Below, piece after piece: positions 39,893 through 47,542 of a stretch of 55,307 bases of DNA. This DNA is from a virus. Where the stretch lies: the IMG/VR virus record IMGVR_UViG_3300033143_003628, positions 1 to 55,307 of that record; one strand, written 5' to 3'. The notes under the pieces are model-generated. The model was not told the origin of the DNA. It did not search any database and saw only the letters and a list, made by a program, of their open reading frames with translations. The position numbers and the translations under genes are program-made. Position 1 is the stretch's first letter; every line of letters begins with the position of its first letter.

Positions 39893-40539
39893 TTATTGCG
39901 GTGGCGTCTTGGCCGATTTATGTTCTAACTCCTCTTTAACATCTAAAGCGTCATGGGCATCGAACACATCGACCAGATCATAATATGTTTCAATCTCTTT
40001 TAGAGTCGCCACATTATTGACAACTAAACGCCAAATCAACCAACTCAAGTGCTCTGGGATTTCAACACTGACTTGTTCTGTTGCCGGGGAATTAGACTGC
40101 TTCCGCCTTCTATCAAGGCGCTCAAGGACTTTCCCCACTGCACACTAATCCCAAAAGCCACCCACTTGTACATCTTATCTAGTTCGCCCATGAAGTGCAC
40201 ATCGAATACACCGGCACCGTCGAGCTGTCCTACATCTTTCACAAGTGTGACCTTTTTAAAAGTGTTCATAACATTATTAAACACTTCTTTTTCTAAGCTC
40301 TGCAGAAATCCACCTATCACATCAGTAAAAAAATCTTTGGGAATTTCAAGATCTTCCAAATTAAAATTAGATACATCTACATTATCACTACCCAGTATTG
40401 CATCTAATCCTTTACCAATGGATGGCCCGGACATCTTCAAAACATCAATCAGGAGATCGTTACTTAACATCGGCGGCAACATATACATAGTGTATTCATG
40501 CTCGCCAATGATCTTCGTAACTCCATCTTGTTGTGACAT
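39893..40539 (-). CDS. Tail assembly chaperone (-1 frameshift fusion)
   Basis: If ribosomes slip at the GGGAAAG site, translation leaves the first frame after the residues VQWGK and continues in the frame that ends at 39893, adding about 80 residues (VLERLDRRRK to KSAKTPPQ). The layout is the same as lambda gpG/gpGT, including the same heptamer. The second frame has no convincing start of its own (only GTG at 40138 without a ribosome site). Confidence 0.8.
40045..40539 (-). CDS. Tail assembly chaperone (short product)
   Basis: 164 residues, zero-frame product of the chaperone pair. Acts with the frameshifted product to load the tape measure before tube polymerisation. Starts ATG TCA after AGGAGGAAAC. 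Helical, with no enzymatic motif. Assignment rests on place (between tube and tape measure), size and the frameshift signal near its end. Confidence 0.8.
   Translation of the reverse strand: MSQQDGVTKIIGEHEYTMYMLPPMLSNDLLIDVLKMSGPSIGKGLDAILGSDNVDVSNFNLEDLEIPKDFFTDVIGGFLQSLEKEVFNNVMNTFKKVTLVKDVGQLDGAGVFDVHFMGELDKMYKWVAFGISVQWGKSLSALIEGGSSLIPRQQNKSVLKSQST
40129..40135 (-). other. Slippery heptamer G-GGA-AAG
   Basis: Read on the - strand as G GGA AAG in the zero frame of the chaperone gene. Identical to the lambda G-T slippery site. Lies at the start of the overlap of the two frames (40045-40138). Confidence 0.85.
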
Positions 40540-40968
40540 TTAGTTTCCTCCTACATTTGAAATCATTACATCTGTTTCAAATACCCACTCTCTTGTGCTC
40601 GGTTCTTGTGCGAACTCGGACGGCGCTGGTTTCACTATCCAAGCGTTTTCTGCAGAGTGCAAAGATGTACCCGACGCATCTTTTACAAGCATCGGTGCAA
40701 CTCCATCACCCGCAGGACTGTTCACATCGGCGTTATGAAACCCCGAAAGTATTGTGTTGGAAAGACTCGATTGCATCAAAGTCACTGTTACACGTGCACT
40801 TCTATTATTGGATTTCGCTCGGCAAGCATCACCAGCCGCACCGACACTTAATGAAAAAGAATCTTCATTGTATTCGACGTTCACAAATGTGCCGGGAGCA
40901 AATCCAGTAATAAGATGTCCACTGAAAACAGTAGCAACCTGTTTGGGATCATATGTGCCTAAAGTCAT
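40540..40968 (-). CDS. Tail tube protein (DUF3277)
   Basis: 142 residues. GTYDPKQVATVFSGHLITGF, NVEYNEDSFSLSVGAAGD and VTVTLMQSSLSN are the DUF3277 signature of contractile-tail tube proteins. AAGGAGGAAAC precedes the ATG, in keeping with high expression. It stacks as hexameric rings inside the sheath. Confidence 0.85.
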   Translation of the reverse strand: MTLGTYDPKQVATVFSGHLITGFAPGTFVNVEYNEDSFSLSVGAAGDACRAKSNNRSARVTVTLMQSSLSNTILSGFHNADVNSPAGDGVAPMLVKDASGTSLHSAENAWIVKPAPSEFAQEPSTREWVFETDVMISNVGGN

Positions 40969-40980
40969 TCTGTTTCCTCC

Positions 40981-42306
40981 TTATACGCTCACATAACCTT
41001 GAATTCCGGTTTTGTGTACTGCTCCCGCGAGCTGCGCGGTAAATTCAATCCCTGGAAAATACCTTGCCGCTCTGTTTACTACAGATTGATCTGCTACCTT
41101 CGGAACCGTAACAGTCGGTGCAGGATCTGCACGATAGAGATCATTTGTGACACCTTCTTGCAGAACTCCGCGAATATCGTTTTCGAGAACTCCCGCGCCG
41201 GTATCGGTGTAAGGAATTTTCTTCGCATTTATCAGCGAAGCGTAAATCCTTTCCTGAATCCTGGTCTGTGTCCAATCGATTCCGCGTGTCACATCGATGA
41301 ACTCACCTGACGAAACGACACCATATTGAAACATCGGCAAACCGCGCTTATTGAGATATACGTTACAAGCCTTATCTTCCAATGTGCTCAATTCAGTTGT
41401 AGTCATGTTAGTAGTCGAAACACCCGATGCACTTTTGAACATCCAGGTAATCGAGCCAGGATCTTGTGGAAGTTGCCCACCGGCCCAGCCTGCGGCCGGA
41501 TACTCGGTAAGAGCTTTAGGACTATACACTAAGAAAGTACGGTCGTAGCCGAGCGTCTGCAGTGCCGACGCGAGATCGTCCGAAACTCCACTATCATAAA
41601 TTTCGTCATCCGCGCTGGACGTGCCCATCATTTTGACAAGAGTTTCGATGTAAACCGCCGCAGCTTTCACCGGCAGAGCGCCGATGTTTGTAAGGTGCAA
41701 CGAATACCAATCGTCATTCAGCAATTGAACCGCCGTAATATCTGCAACAATTCCTGGTGCCCCGTCCGGCGTGGTGTTCTCTTGTACCAAAATATCGCGC
41801 TCGGCAGTTTCGAGTCTGAACTGGTCCGCAATCGCAACAGATTCAATATCGATGTCCGTTGTGTTATCCGTAACAACTACATTTTGTGACAGAGCATCAA
41901 TTGCAATTTTCAATCCGGCAGTAACTTCTGCAGCTGTTGCAGTTGCATCCGTAGTGAATGTAGCATCGAGACCGTTGACTGTTACGGTGTAGTCCCAAAG
42001 ATTTTTAAGAGTAGCAACTACAGGTGTGACAACGATCTTTTGTTTTTCCGTATTCGCTTCCCGACCTACCACTACCCTGACAGGTTTTGGATTTTGTGAA
42101 AGCAGAGCGCCAACACACCTAACCGCAGGATCGGTAGACGAAAAACCATCTACAATCATATCTGTCACAGAAGTGTACTCTCGATACTTATCCACATAGT
42201 TTGTGTGATACGCCATAACAAGCGGAATTCCAAACCCGACTTGAGTGGGCGCAGCAGCGGATTTTGTAATCGTTATGACTACAATGCTGTCTAAATCAGT
42301 TGACAT
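40981..42306 (-). CDS. Contractile tail sheath (DUF3383)
   Basis: 441 residues. N-terminal SIVVITITKSAAAPTQVGFG and the VGALLSQNPKPVRVVVGR segment fit the DUF3383 sheath family. A beta insert (about 105-160) sits in the exposed domain. The sheath contracts to drive the tube into the host. AAGGAGGAAAAA precedes the ATG. Confidence 0.88.
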   Translation of the reverse strand: MSTDLDSIVVITITKSAAAPTQVGFGIPLVMAYHTNYVDKYREYTSVTDMIVDGFSSTDPAVRCVGALLSQNPKPVRVVVGREANTEKQKIVVTPVVATLKNLWDYTVTVNGLDATFTTDATATAAEVTAGLKIAIDALSQNVVVTDNTTDIDIESVAIADQFRLETAERDILVQENTTPDGAPGIVADITAVQLLNDDWYSLHLTNIGALPVKAAAVYIETLVKMMGTSSADDEIYDSGVSDDLASALQTLGYDRTFLVYSPKALTEYPAAGWAGGQLPQDPGSITWMFKSASGVSTTNMTTTELSTLEDKACNVYLNKRGLPMFQYGVVSSGEFIDVTRGIDWTQTRIQERIYASLINAKKIPYTDTGAGVLENDIRGVLQEGVTNDLYRADPAPTVTVPKVADQSVVNRAARYFPGIEFTAQLAGAVHKTGIQGYVSV

Positions 42307-42318
42307 ATTTTTTCCTCC

Positions 42319-42903
42319 TTAAATACCAGTCACATCAAAGTCAACACCGATTCCATTAGGTATTGCCGGTGATGAAATTCCAACCTTGTTTATGTATCCT
42401 ATATAATCCGCCGAGTTCAAACTTGCACCGAAACGCACATCTAAATTTGCTCTCGAATCAAATTCGTTTTCTACCAATTGACTTAAGTCTTGCGGAGTTT
42501 CTGCCCCTATTACCGATACCGCAGATGCCCTCAATAATTCTAAAGGGTTCGGTTGTGACAAAGAAGCATCTGCTCTAAGAATGTAATCCATCGCATCTAC
42601 ATCAGGATTAGAAGCATCCGGTTGTCCTACGTATACCTGACAAGAAATAGTTATCGAGCAAGGGACACAGACGACCACTTCTATTTCTTTACCTAAAGCC
42701 CTGGCAGCATCGTAGTTATTTCTTTCTTCCCATTGCGGTGCCGCTTGAACCGGTCCGGCAATTCGCAAAAGCGAACCATAAGGACGTTTCGGTTGCGGAG
42801 CAGATTGCTTGCGCCAGATAGCTTGTAACCCTGTTGCAGCTACAAACCAGGTATGAACAGCATTTTCAAATGCTCGCATATCTATGGGTGAACTAGTTGT
42901 CAC
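42319..42903 (-). CDS. Neck/tail terminator protein (LIC_12616-like)
   Basis: 194 residues, GTG ACA start. WFVAATGLQAIWRKQ...PKRPYGSLL is the signature of the LIC_12616/gp12 neck-terminator family, which caps the tail end facing the head. Position between connector genes and the sheath supports this. Confidence 0.8.
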   Translation of the reverse strand: MTTSSPIDMRAFENAVHTWFVAATGLQAIWRKQSAPQPKRPYGSLLRIAGPVQAAPQWEERNNYDAARALGKEIEVVVCVPCSITISCQVYVGQPDASNPDVDAMDYILRADASLSQPNPLELLRASAVSVIGAETPQDLSQLVENEFDSRANLDVRFGASLNSADYIGYINKVGISSPAIPNGIGVDFDVTGI

Positions 42904-43271
42904 GGATTTGCCTTTATCGCAATATACTTATAATGCTCGCCATCTTCAGACCAATCTTCTTCACTCTCCAGCTCCCATTCGTCACCTTTGTGAACTATGC
43001 GATCTGGTTGTGTTGAATTATCGACTGAAGATATTTGCAATTGAGTATCGGTATAAATTTTAATAGCACCTTTGGTGCGTCTACCTTCTTCAACTCTAAT
43101 CAAGTCTTTTTCTTTTGCTACCTGAACAGAAGCATCAATAAAAACACTTTTTCTGGGGGCACCTTCCCACCGTCCGTGCTCGTCATAAGCTCCTCCACCT
43201 ACTTGACGCAAAATTTCCCTTCGATCAGAAAAGGTAGGAACTACAGTGGCTATGTCAAAAAGATCGATCAC
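42900..43271 (-). CDS. Head closure/neck protein
   Basis: 123 residues, GTG start overlapping the preceding stop. Beta-barrel-like pattern with ERIVHKGDEWELESEEDW-type strands. Matches head-closure proteins in size and gene order. Family assignment is by position. Confidence 0.6.
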   Translation of the reverse strand: MIDLFDIATVVPTFSDRREILRQVGGGAYDEHGRWEGAPRKSVFIDASVQVAKEKDLIRVEEGRRTKGAIKIYTDTQLQISSVDNSTQPDRIVHKGDEWELESEEDWSEDGEHYKYIAIKANP

Positions 43272-43801
43272 TGAATACCTCTTTTAACCCCTGGATGCTT
43301 AACATACTCTGCCGAAAGTGAATTCACAAGCTGTCCTGTTGCCCATAACGGAACAGAGCTAAATCCGCCCCCACCTGCTCGACCTCTTTTAGTCGCTTCT
43401 TTTAATTCAGGCGAAAGACCACTCTTGACTTTATTTATAATGTCCATTCGGTATTGCTCACCAAGTAACAAAAGTAACCCTTCAATATTTTCATCATCAA
43501 AAAAACGAGCGCTGATAAGTGTCATCTCTTGATCATATTTAGGTAAATTTTCATCGAAAGTTGAACGCATAAACGAACGCTCGGGCGGATTTTTCTTTCC
43601 CTTAAGCAGTCCTGCACTACCTCCGAACTCATGAAATAAAGCTAATTCCGCATTGGTTCTTGCACCATGATTAGGATCTATAGTAGCTGCTTCAGATCCC
43701 TGCACACCGACAGAAGTGGCTTCACCATCTTTGCCTTTTAATACTGCATTTTGAAATATTCGCTTCCAACCGCGATCTTTTACTATGAAATTCTTGGCCA
43801 T
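43268..43801 (-). CDS. Tail completion/virion morphogenesis protein
   Basis: 177 residues. NAELALFHEFGG and PPERSFMRSTFDEN are typical of gpG/gp10-like tail completion proteins found between the head connector and tail genes. Overlaps the head closure gene (GTGA). Confidence 0.75.
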   Translation of the reverse strand: MAKNFIVKDRGWKRIFQNAVLKGKDGEATSVGVQGSEAATIDPNHGARTNAELALFHEFGGSAGLLKGKKNPPERSFMRSTFDENLPKYDQEMTLISARFFDDENIEGLLLLLGEQYRMDIINKVKSGLSPELKEATKRGRAGGGGFSSVPLWATGQLVNSLSAEYVKHPGVKRGIQ

Positions 43802-43803
43802 GG

Positions 43804-44202
43804 CTATGACCTGTCTGCGTCCGAAGGACCACCTTCAATATCATTCATGCCAACTGTAAACGATTGGTCTCTATCACCACCGAAACTAGGCATAACAAGT
43901 GAAGCGGCTGCAATAGTAAGTTTATATGGATCTAATTCGTCAGCACGCGCTGAATATTTAGTTGCTATTGTGTCGCCACTTTTGTACACATCTCCCACAC
44001 TAACAGTACCGACACGACTATACCTGGCAGCTAACGAACGCAGAACAAGGGCGGCAGCTAGGATGTTTGACGACTGATTTGCAACGGCATAGTTGATCTC
44101 TTCGTCTAGAATGAGACCTTCTTTTTCGCAGGTGTCACCCGTTAAAAACCTGACTTCATCTTTATCACTTGAAGCCGGATTGCCTGAATATGACCATGTC
44201 AC
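43804..44202 (-). CDS. Head-tail connector (adaptor)
   Basis: 132 residues, GTG ACA start. The pattern SDKDEVRFLTGDTCEKEGLI...LRSLAARYSRVG is that of gp6/gp15-type connectors that bind the portal. Directly follows capsid-related genes. Confidence 0.75.
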   Translation of the reverse strand: MTWSYSGNPASSDKDEVRFLTGDTCEKEGLILDEEINYAVANQSSNILAAALVLRSLAARYSRVGTVSVGDVYKSGDTIATKYSARADELDPYKLTIAAASLVMPSFGGDRDQSFTVGMNDIEGGPSDADRS

Positions 44203-44591
44203 CTAAAACTCCGCTTTGCCGGAAGTTTTTTCTTTGACTTGGGTTTTTTCTTTGGCTTGGGTTTGGGTTTAGATTTGGGTTCTATTGTGTCAGCCTTGGA
44301 AAACCTAAATGGTTTCATCTCGGGAATTTCTTTTTTGACTTCAACTTTTTCTACAAGAGCAAATGGAACTTCAGGTTCGGATATAATCTCAGGTGCAACT
44401 TCAGGTGCAACTTCAGATACAACTTCAGGTACAAGTGTGTCAGATTCATCCTTCTCTTCAATAAAACCCTGGCGCTCATGAGCAGCGCAATTCGGCCAAG
44501 TTGCAGCTTCCGGCACCGGATCGCCCGGTGCCAGCTGCACGTTCTGACCATTCCTATTGACCTTCATGGCCTTTTTACAAAACCATCCCAT
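44199..44591 (-). CDS. Low-complexity head protein (130 aa)
   Basis: N-terminal 50 residues look folded (MGWFCKKAMKVNRNGQNV...); the middle is a repeat of VAPE/VSEP units and the C-terminus is a Lys/Pro-rich tail. The DNA has a 12-base repeat (AGGTGCAACTTC type, 44391-44434). Could be a flexible head decoration or assembly factor; unknown. Confidence 0.5.
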   Translation of the reverse strand: MGWFCKKAMKVNRNGQNVQLAPGDPVPEAATWPNCAAHERQGFIEEKDESDTLVPEVVSEVAPEVAPEIISEPEVPFALVEKVEVKKEIPEMKPFRFSKADTIEPKSKPKPKPKKKPKSKKKLPAKRSFR

Positions 44592-44594
44592 AAC

Positions 44595-45557
44595 TTAAGA
44601 AATAACGCCGTTAAAGAACGCACCCATGTCAGTGGCTACAACCTTCTGGTCATAAGCCGTTTCGCCTTCTACCCTGTCGCTTTTAATCTGCGGAATACGA
44701 AACCGTGAAACCCTGGTTCCATTTCCACCGGCACCCAGGTATCCGGACCATGAAAAAGTGTATCCGGCAGTGGGGAGCAGAAGTGACGGACGCGGAGCCG
44801 AGTAACAGAGCAGACAGTTTTTGCCAAACACGAAATCCATAGAAGCCGCAGCACCTTCACCAGCGGTGTCTTCTACCGCACCGGCGATCATGACACGATC
44901 GATCCCTAGCACAGAAGCCAGCAGATCTGTGTTTACCATCTTGCGCTGTGTCACCGAAATTCGATCCAGGAAATCCGCATTGTCTTGCAAAACACCCCAA
45001 ACCTCTTCGCCCAGTACCCATGTATTGGGTTTAAATCCGGTCAACTTCTTCATCTCAGTTATCTGCGCTCTGGTGTCCTTGATAGGAACAGAACCAGCGA
45101 CATCCCACAGAACGCCAGGTACAATATCTGTTCCAGTAGTTGTACCAGTCCACAGACCGGTTTTGAAATATCTTGTGGCCCAATCTTTTTCACGCCGCAG
45201 CAACATTCCGCGAGTAACAAACTCAGTCGCATCCCTATCCATATTAAGGGGTGCATCTGTGTTCGCTCTTAGCTGGTCGTCGATGTCCTTGTGAAGCGCT
45301 TTGACTTCACAATTATAACTTTCACTGCCCAGCGTGTATCCACTACCAGCGGACTCTTGAGACAATCCACGTGGCTGCGCATCGGTACGAAACCATTGTT
45401 TCTTGTCATAGGTGAAATATGAATCGGACTGCTTTGCTACCGGAAGATTCGGGAACACTTTGTCCGATATGAATTCGTTTTGGTCCTGTAAATACGCAAT
45501 CGAAATGTTCGTCAACGGCGCATTGATATGGACGTCACTTGGTGTAGGTTGAGGCAT
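44595..45557 (-). CDS. Major capsid protein
   Basis: 320 residues. Position after cement and scaffold genes, strong AAGGAGAATG ribosome site, and typical segments (QWFRTDAQPRGL, RREKDWATRYF, PNTWVLGEEVW, YSAPRPSLLLPTAGYTFSW) fit a HK97-fold capsid protein of the type seen in GTA-like and Mu-like heads. No cleavable delta domain is visible. Confidence 0.88.
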   Translation of the reverse strand: MPQPTPSDVHINAPLTNISIAYLQDQNEFISDKVFPNLPVAKQSDSYFTYDKKQWFRTDAQPRGLSQESAGSGYTLGSESYNCEVKALHKDIDDQLRANTDAPLNMDRDATEFVTRGMLLRREKDWATRYFKTGLWTGTTTGTDIVPGVLWDVAGSVPIKDTRAQITEMKKLTGFKPNTWVLGEEVWGVLQDNADFLDRISVTQRKMVNTDLLASVLGIDRVMIAGAVEDTAGEGAAASMDFVFGKNCLLCYSAPRPSLLLPTAGYTFSWSGYLGAGGNGTRVSRFRIPQIKSDRVEGETAYDQKVVATDMGAFFNGVIS

Positions 45558-45571
45558 CTTTCATTCTCCTT

Positions 45572-46546
45572 TTACGGCAGATAGCCAGTGGGTGCGAGTG
45601 ACATAGAGAATAATTCGCCTGACGCTGCACCTGTTAGCGCCTGACCCCTAAAAAAGTTACCACTTGTGACGGGAATCCCCGCACCGTTTGCATCGCTCAT
45701 GATCTTGTCGTCCGGTGTCACAGCTGCTCCTGCTTTAACCTTTGTTACACCGCCATAAGCAACCGAACCCGGTTTCGCATTCTCGTTTGGAAGCAGAACT
45801 TCTGCAATCAAACCGAGGATTGCGAGAGCATTGCCCGAAACAAATTCCAACTCAGTTGATGCAGAGATAACCGGTGTGCCAGTATCAATATTCACATCCG
45901 CAGTCGAATCGAGTTCAATAATCGTTTTGATTTCCGCAGCGGTAACGGCTCGTATATTTGCCGCATCACCAGTTCCAACCGCACTTGCGGCCCAAGTCAA
46001 AGCACCAGTTCCGGCACCGACCGCGATGTCCATTCCTGAACCCTTGTCATCATGCGTGATAACAACTTGACCGGAAGTTCCGTCTGCAGAACAGCCAACA
46101 ACTTGCGCGTTAATTCCTGAAGCAACAAGTAGTGCCGTAGTAGTTGCAGCATTGAAAAGGACCGTCTGTGCCACACCATCGTAAGGTCCGCCCGTAAGCG
46201 TAACAATACAAGTCAAGGTGTCCTGGTCAGCGACTGCGTAAGTAGTCGTGTCCGTAATGGTCGCCGCCGCAGCGTCCCAGGTGCATGTGGCATTACCAAC
46301 ATTGTTCACATCGAGAACAAGTGTATCAGCCGCAGCCATGAGATACGTTGGAGCAATACATGCTTTTTGTACCAGACCCGTGCTAACAGGCTTGTCTTGC
46401 AACACGCCTACGCTCGGAAATCCGGCAGAACCATTTGCAGCTATCTTGCCAACACTGTTAATATTAACAAATGTAAACTGCTTGGCTGAAAGATCCCCAT
46501 CTGCTTCGAGAGCAGGAAGGATTTGTAGATTAGCTTCGTATGCCAT
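45572..46546 (-). CDS. Capsid cement/decoration protein with inserted domain
   Basis: 324 residues. The first 60 and last 60 residues (DGDLSAKQFTFVNIN, PSVGVLQDKP, PDDKIMSDANGAGIPV, FFRGQALTGAASG) form a DUF2190-like cement protein, which is normally about 120 residues. Between them lie about 200 residues of a beta-rich domain resembling those inserted in the sheath and J proteins. The AAGGAGGGCC site predicts strong expression. Confidence 0.75.
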   Translation of the reverse strand: MAYEANLQILPALEADGDLSAKQFTFVNINSVGKIAANGSAGFPSVGVLQDKPVSTGLVQKACIAPTYLMAAADTLVLDVNNVGNATCTWDAAAATITDTTTYAVADQDTLTCIVTLTGGPYDGVAQTVLFNAATTTALLVASGINAQVVGCSADGTSGQVVITHDDKGSGMDIAVGAGTGALTWAASAVGTGDAANIRAVTAAEIKTIIELDSTADVNIDTGTPVISASTELEFVSGNALAILGLIAEVLLPNENAKPGSVAYGGVTKVKAGAAVTPDDKIMSDANGAGIPVTSGNFFRGQALTGAASGELFSMSLAPTGYLP

Positions 46547-46567
46547 AATTGGCCCTCCTTATTTTCT

Positions 46568-46583
46568 GTGACAAACGTGTCAC
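46568..46583. promoter_or_regulatory. Intergenic palindrome of the TGTGACA motif
   Basis: GTGACA-AACG-TGTCAC, a perfect inverted pair of the dispersed motif, lies in the 39-base gap before the cement gene. It is the only inverted pair I saw in a late intergenic gap. Confidence 0.5.
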
Positions 46584-46585
46584 TC

Positions 46586-47542
46586 TTAATTTACTTTCGC
46601 AGTGGTTTGTGCTTCATTCTCTTCAAGGTACTGAGTGTATAGTTCAGGACGTGCTTTCAAAACCTTGTCAATTGCTTTCTCTTTGGTGAGACTCAAATCG
46701 TCCGATTTCTCTACCAGACCATTCGCCATCTTCGTGATCTTACTCCATGCACTGGCACCGCCACCGCCGAAGTTATCTTGCGGGCCGCTTCCACCTTGAG
46801 TAGAAAGCAATGCCGATTTCTTAATCGCATCACTTGCACTCTTCATGTTTGTGAACTGCCCTTTTGCCATCTCAGGATCAACATCGTTGAGCTTCTTAAG
46901 CATAAGCCCTAGCTCTGCGGAAGACTGACCTGGAAAATGGGAAAGTTCGTCTTTGGCTTTCGTAGTCCACTGCTCGACCTCACGCTCGTCATTCACTTTA
47001 TTGAGAGCTTTTGTGACATCTTCGTTCTGCTTTGTAAGCGCTTCCATTCGGTCTTCTTGAGCTTTCATCACAGCTTTCAACTCGTCTGAAACTTCCGGCA
47101 TCTGATTCGCTCCTTCTTTGGGGTCTTCTTTTTTCTTCTCGACCACCAGTTCTGCACGTTGCTCGGGAGTTAAAGTTCCAAGAAACTTTTGTACCCCTTC
47201 TACATCGTACTCGGCTTCCTTCTCTGTCGCTACAAGACCCGCCGCAGCAGAAAGCGCGTTCAACGCCTCTTCCGGCAACTCGTCCTTATAAGCGGATAGA
47301 ATTCGAAGCGCACCTTTTGTTGCAGCTGTACCCTTCTTCGAAAGCTTTGCTTTCTCAATAGACTTTAGCAATTCAGTTTCGCCGTTTGCTTCCGTCTCTA
47401 GAACAGCTTTAAAATCTGCATCCATTTTTTCCTCCGTTTTTGATTTTGTTACAGGGAACCTTTTCTTTTTATTTGCCCCTGCGTCTACTATGCTTAATTC
47501 TTCCGCCATCAGACGGGTCATTGCTTCAAGCTCGCCCTTCAT
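46586..47542 (-). CDS. Scaffold/capsid assembly protein
   Basis: 318 residues, mostly helical and acidic, with a coiled coil (about 150-195). The N-terminus (EELSIVDAGANKKKRFPV) resembles the C-terminal tail of XkdF-like proteases (VSLVDxPAN), so a cleavage product split into a separate gene is possible. Its start overlaps the protease stop. Acts as internal scaffold for capsid assembly, by position. Confidence 0.65.
   Translation of the reverse strand: MKGELEAMTRLMAEELSIVDAGANKKKRFPVTKSKTEEKMDADFKAVLETEANGETELLKSIEKAKLSKKGTAATKGALRILSAYKDELPEEALNALSAAAGLVATEKEAEYDVEGVQKFLGTLTPEQRAELVVEKKKEDPKEGANQMPEVSDELKAVMKAQEDRMEALTKQNEDVTKALNKVNDEREVEQWTTKAKDELSHFPGQSSAELGLMLKKLNDVDPEMAKGQFTNMKSASDAIKKSALLSTQGGSGPQDNFGGGGASAWSKITKMANGLVEKSDDLSLTKEKAIDKVLKARPELYTQYLEENEAQTTAKVN

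Noticed and set aside
40049-40543. 164-residue + strand frame antisense to the tail chaperone
   Set aside because: Mirror of the real chaperone frame with no ribosome site; gene order and the frameshift site support the - strand.
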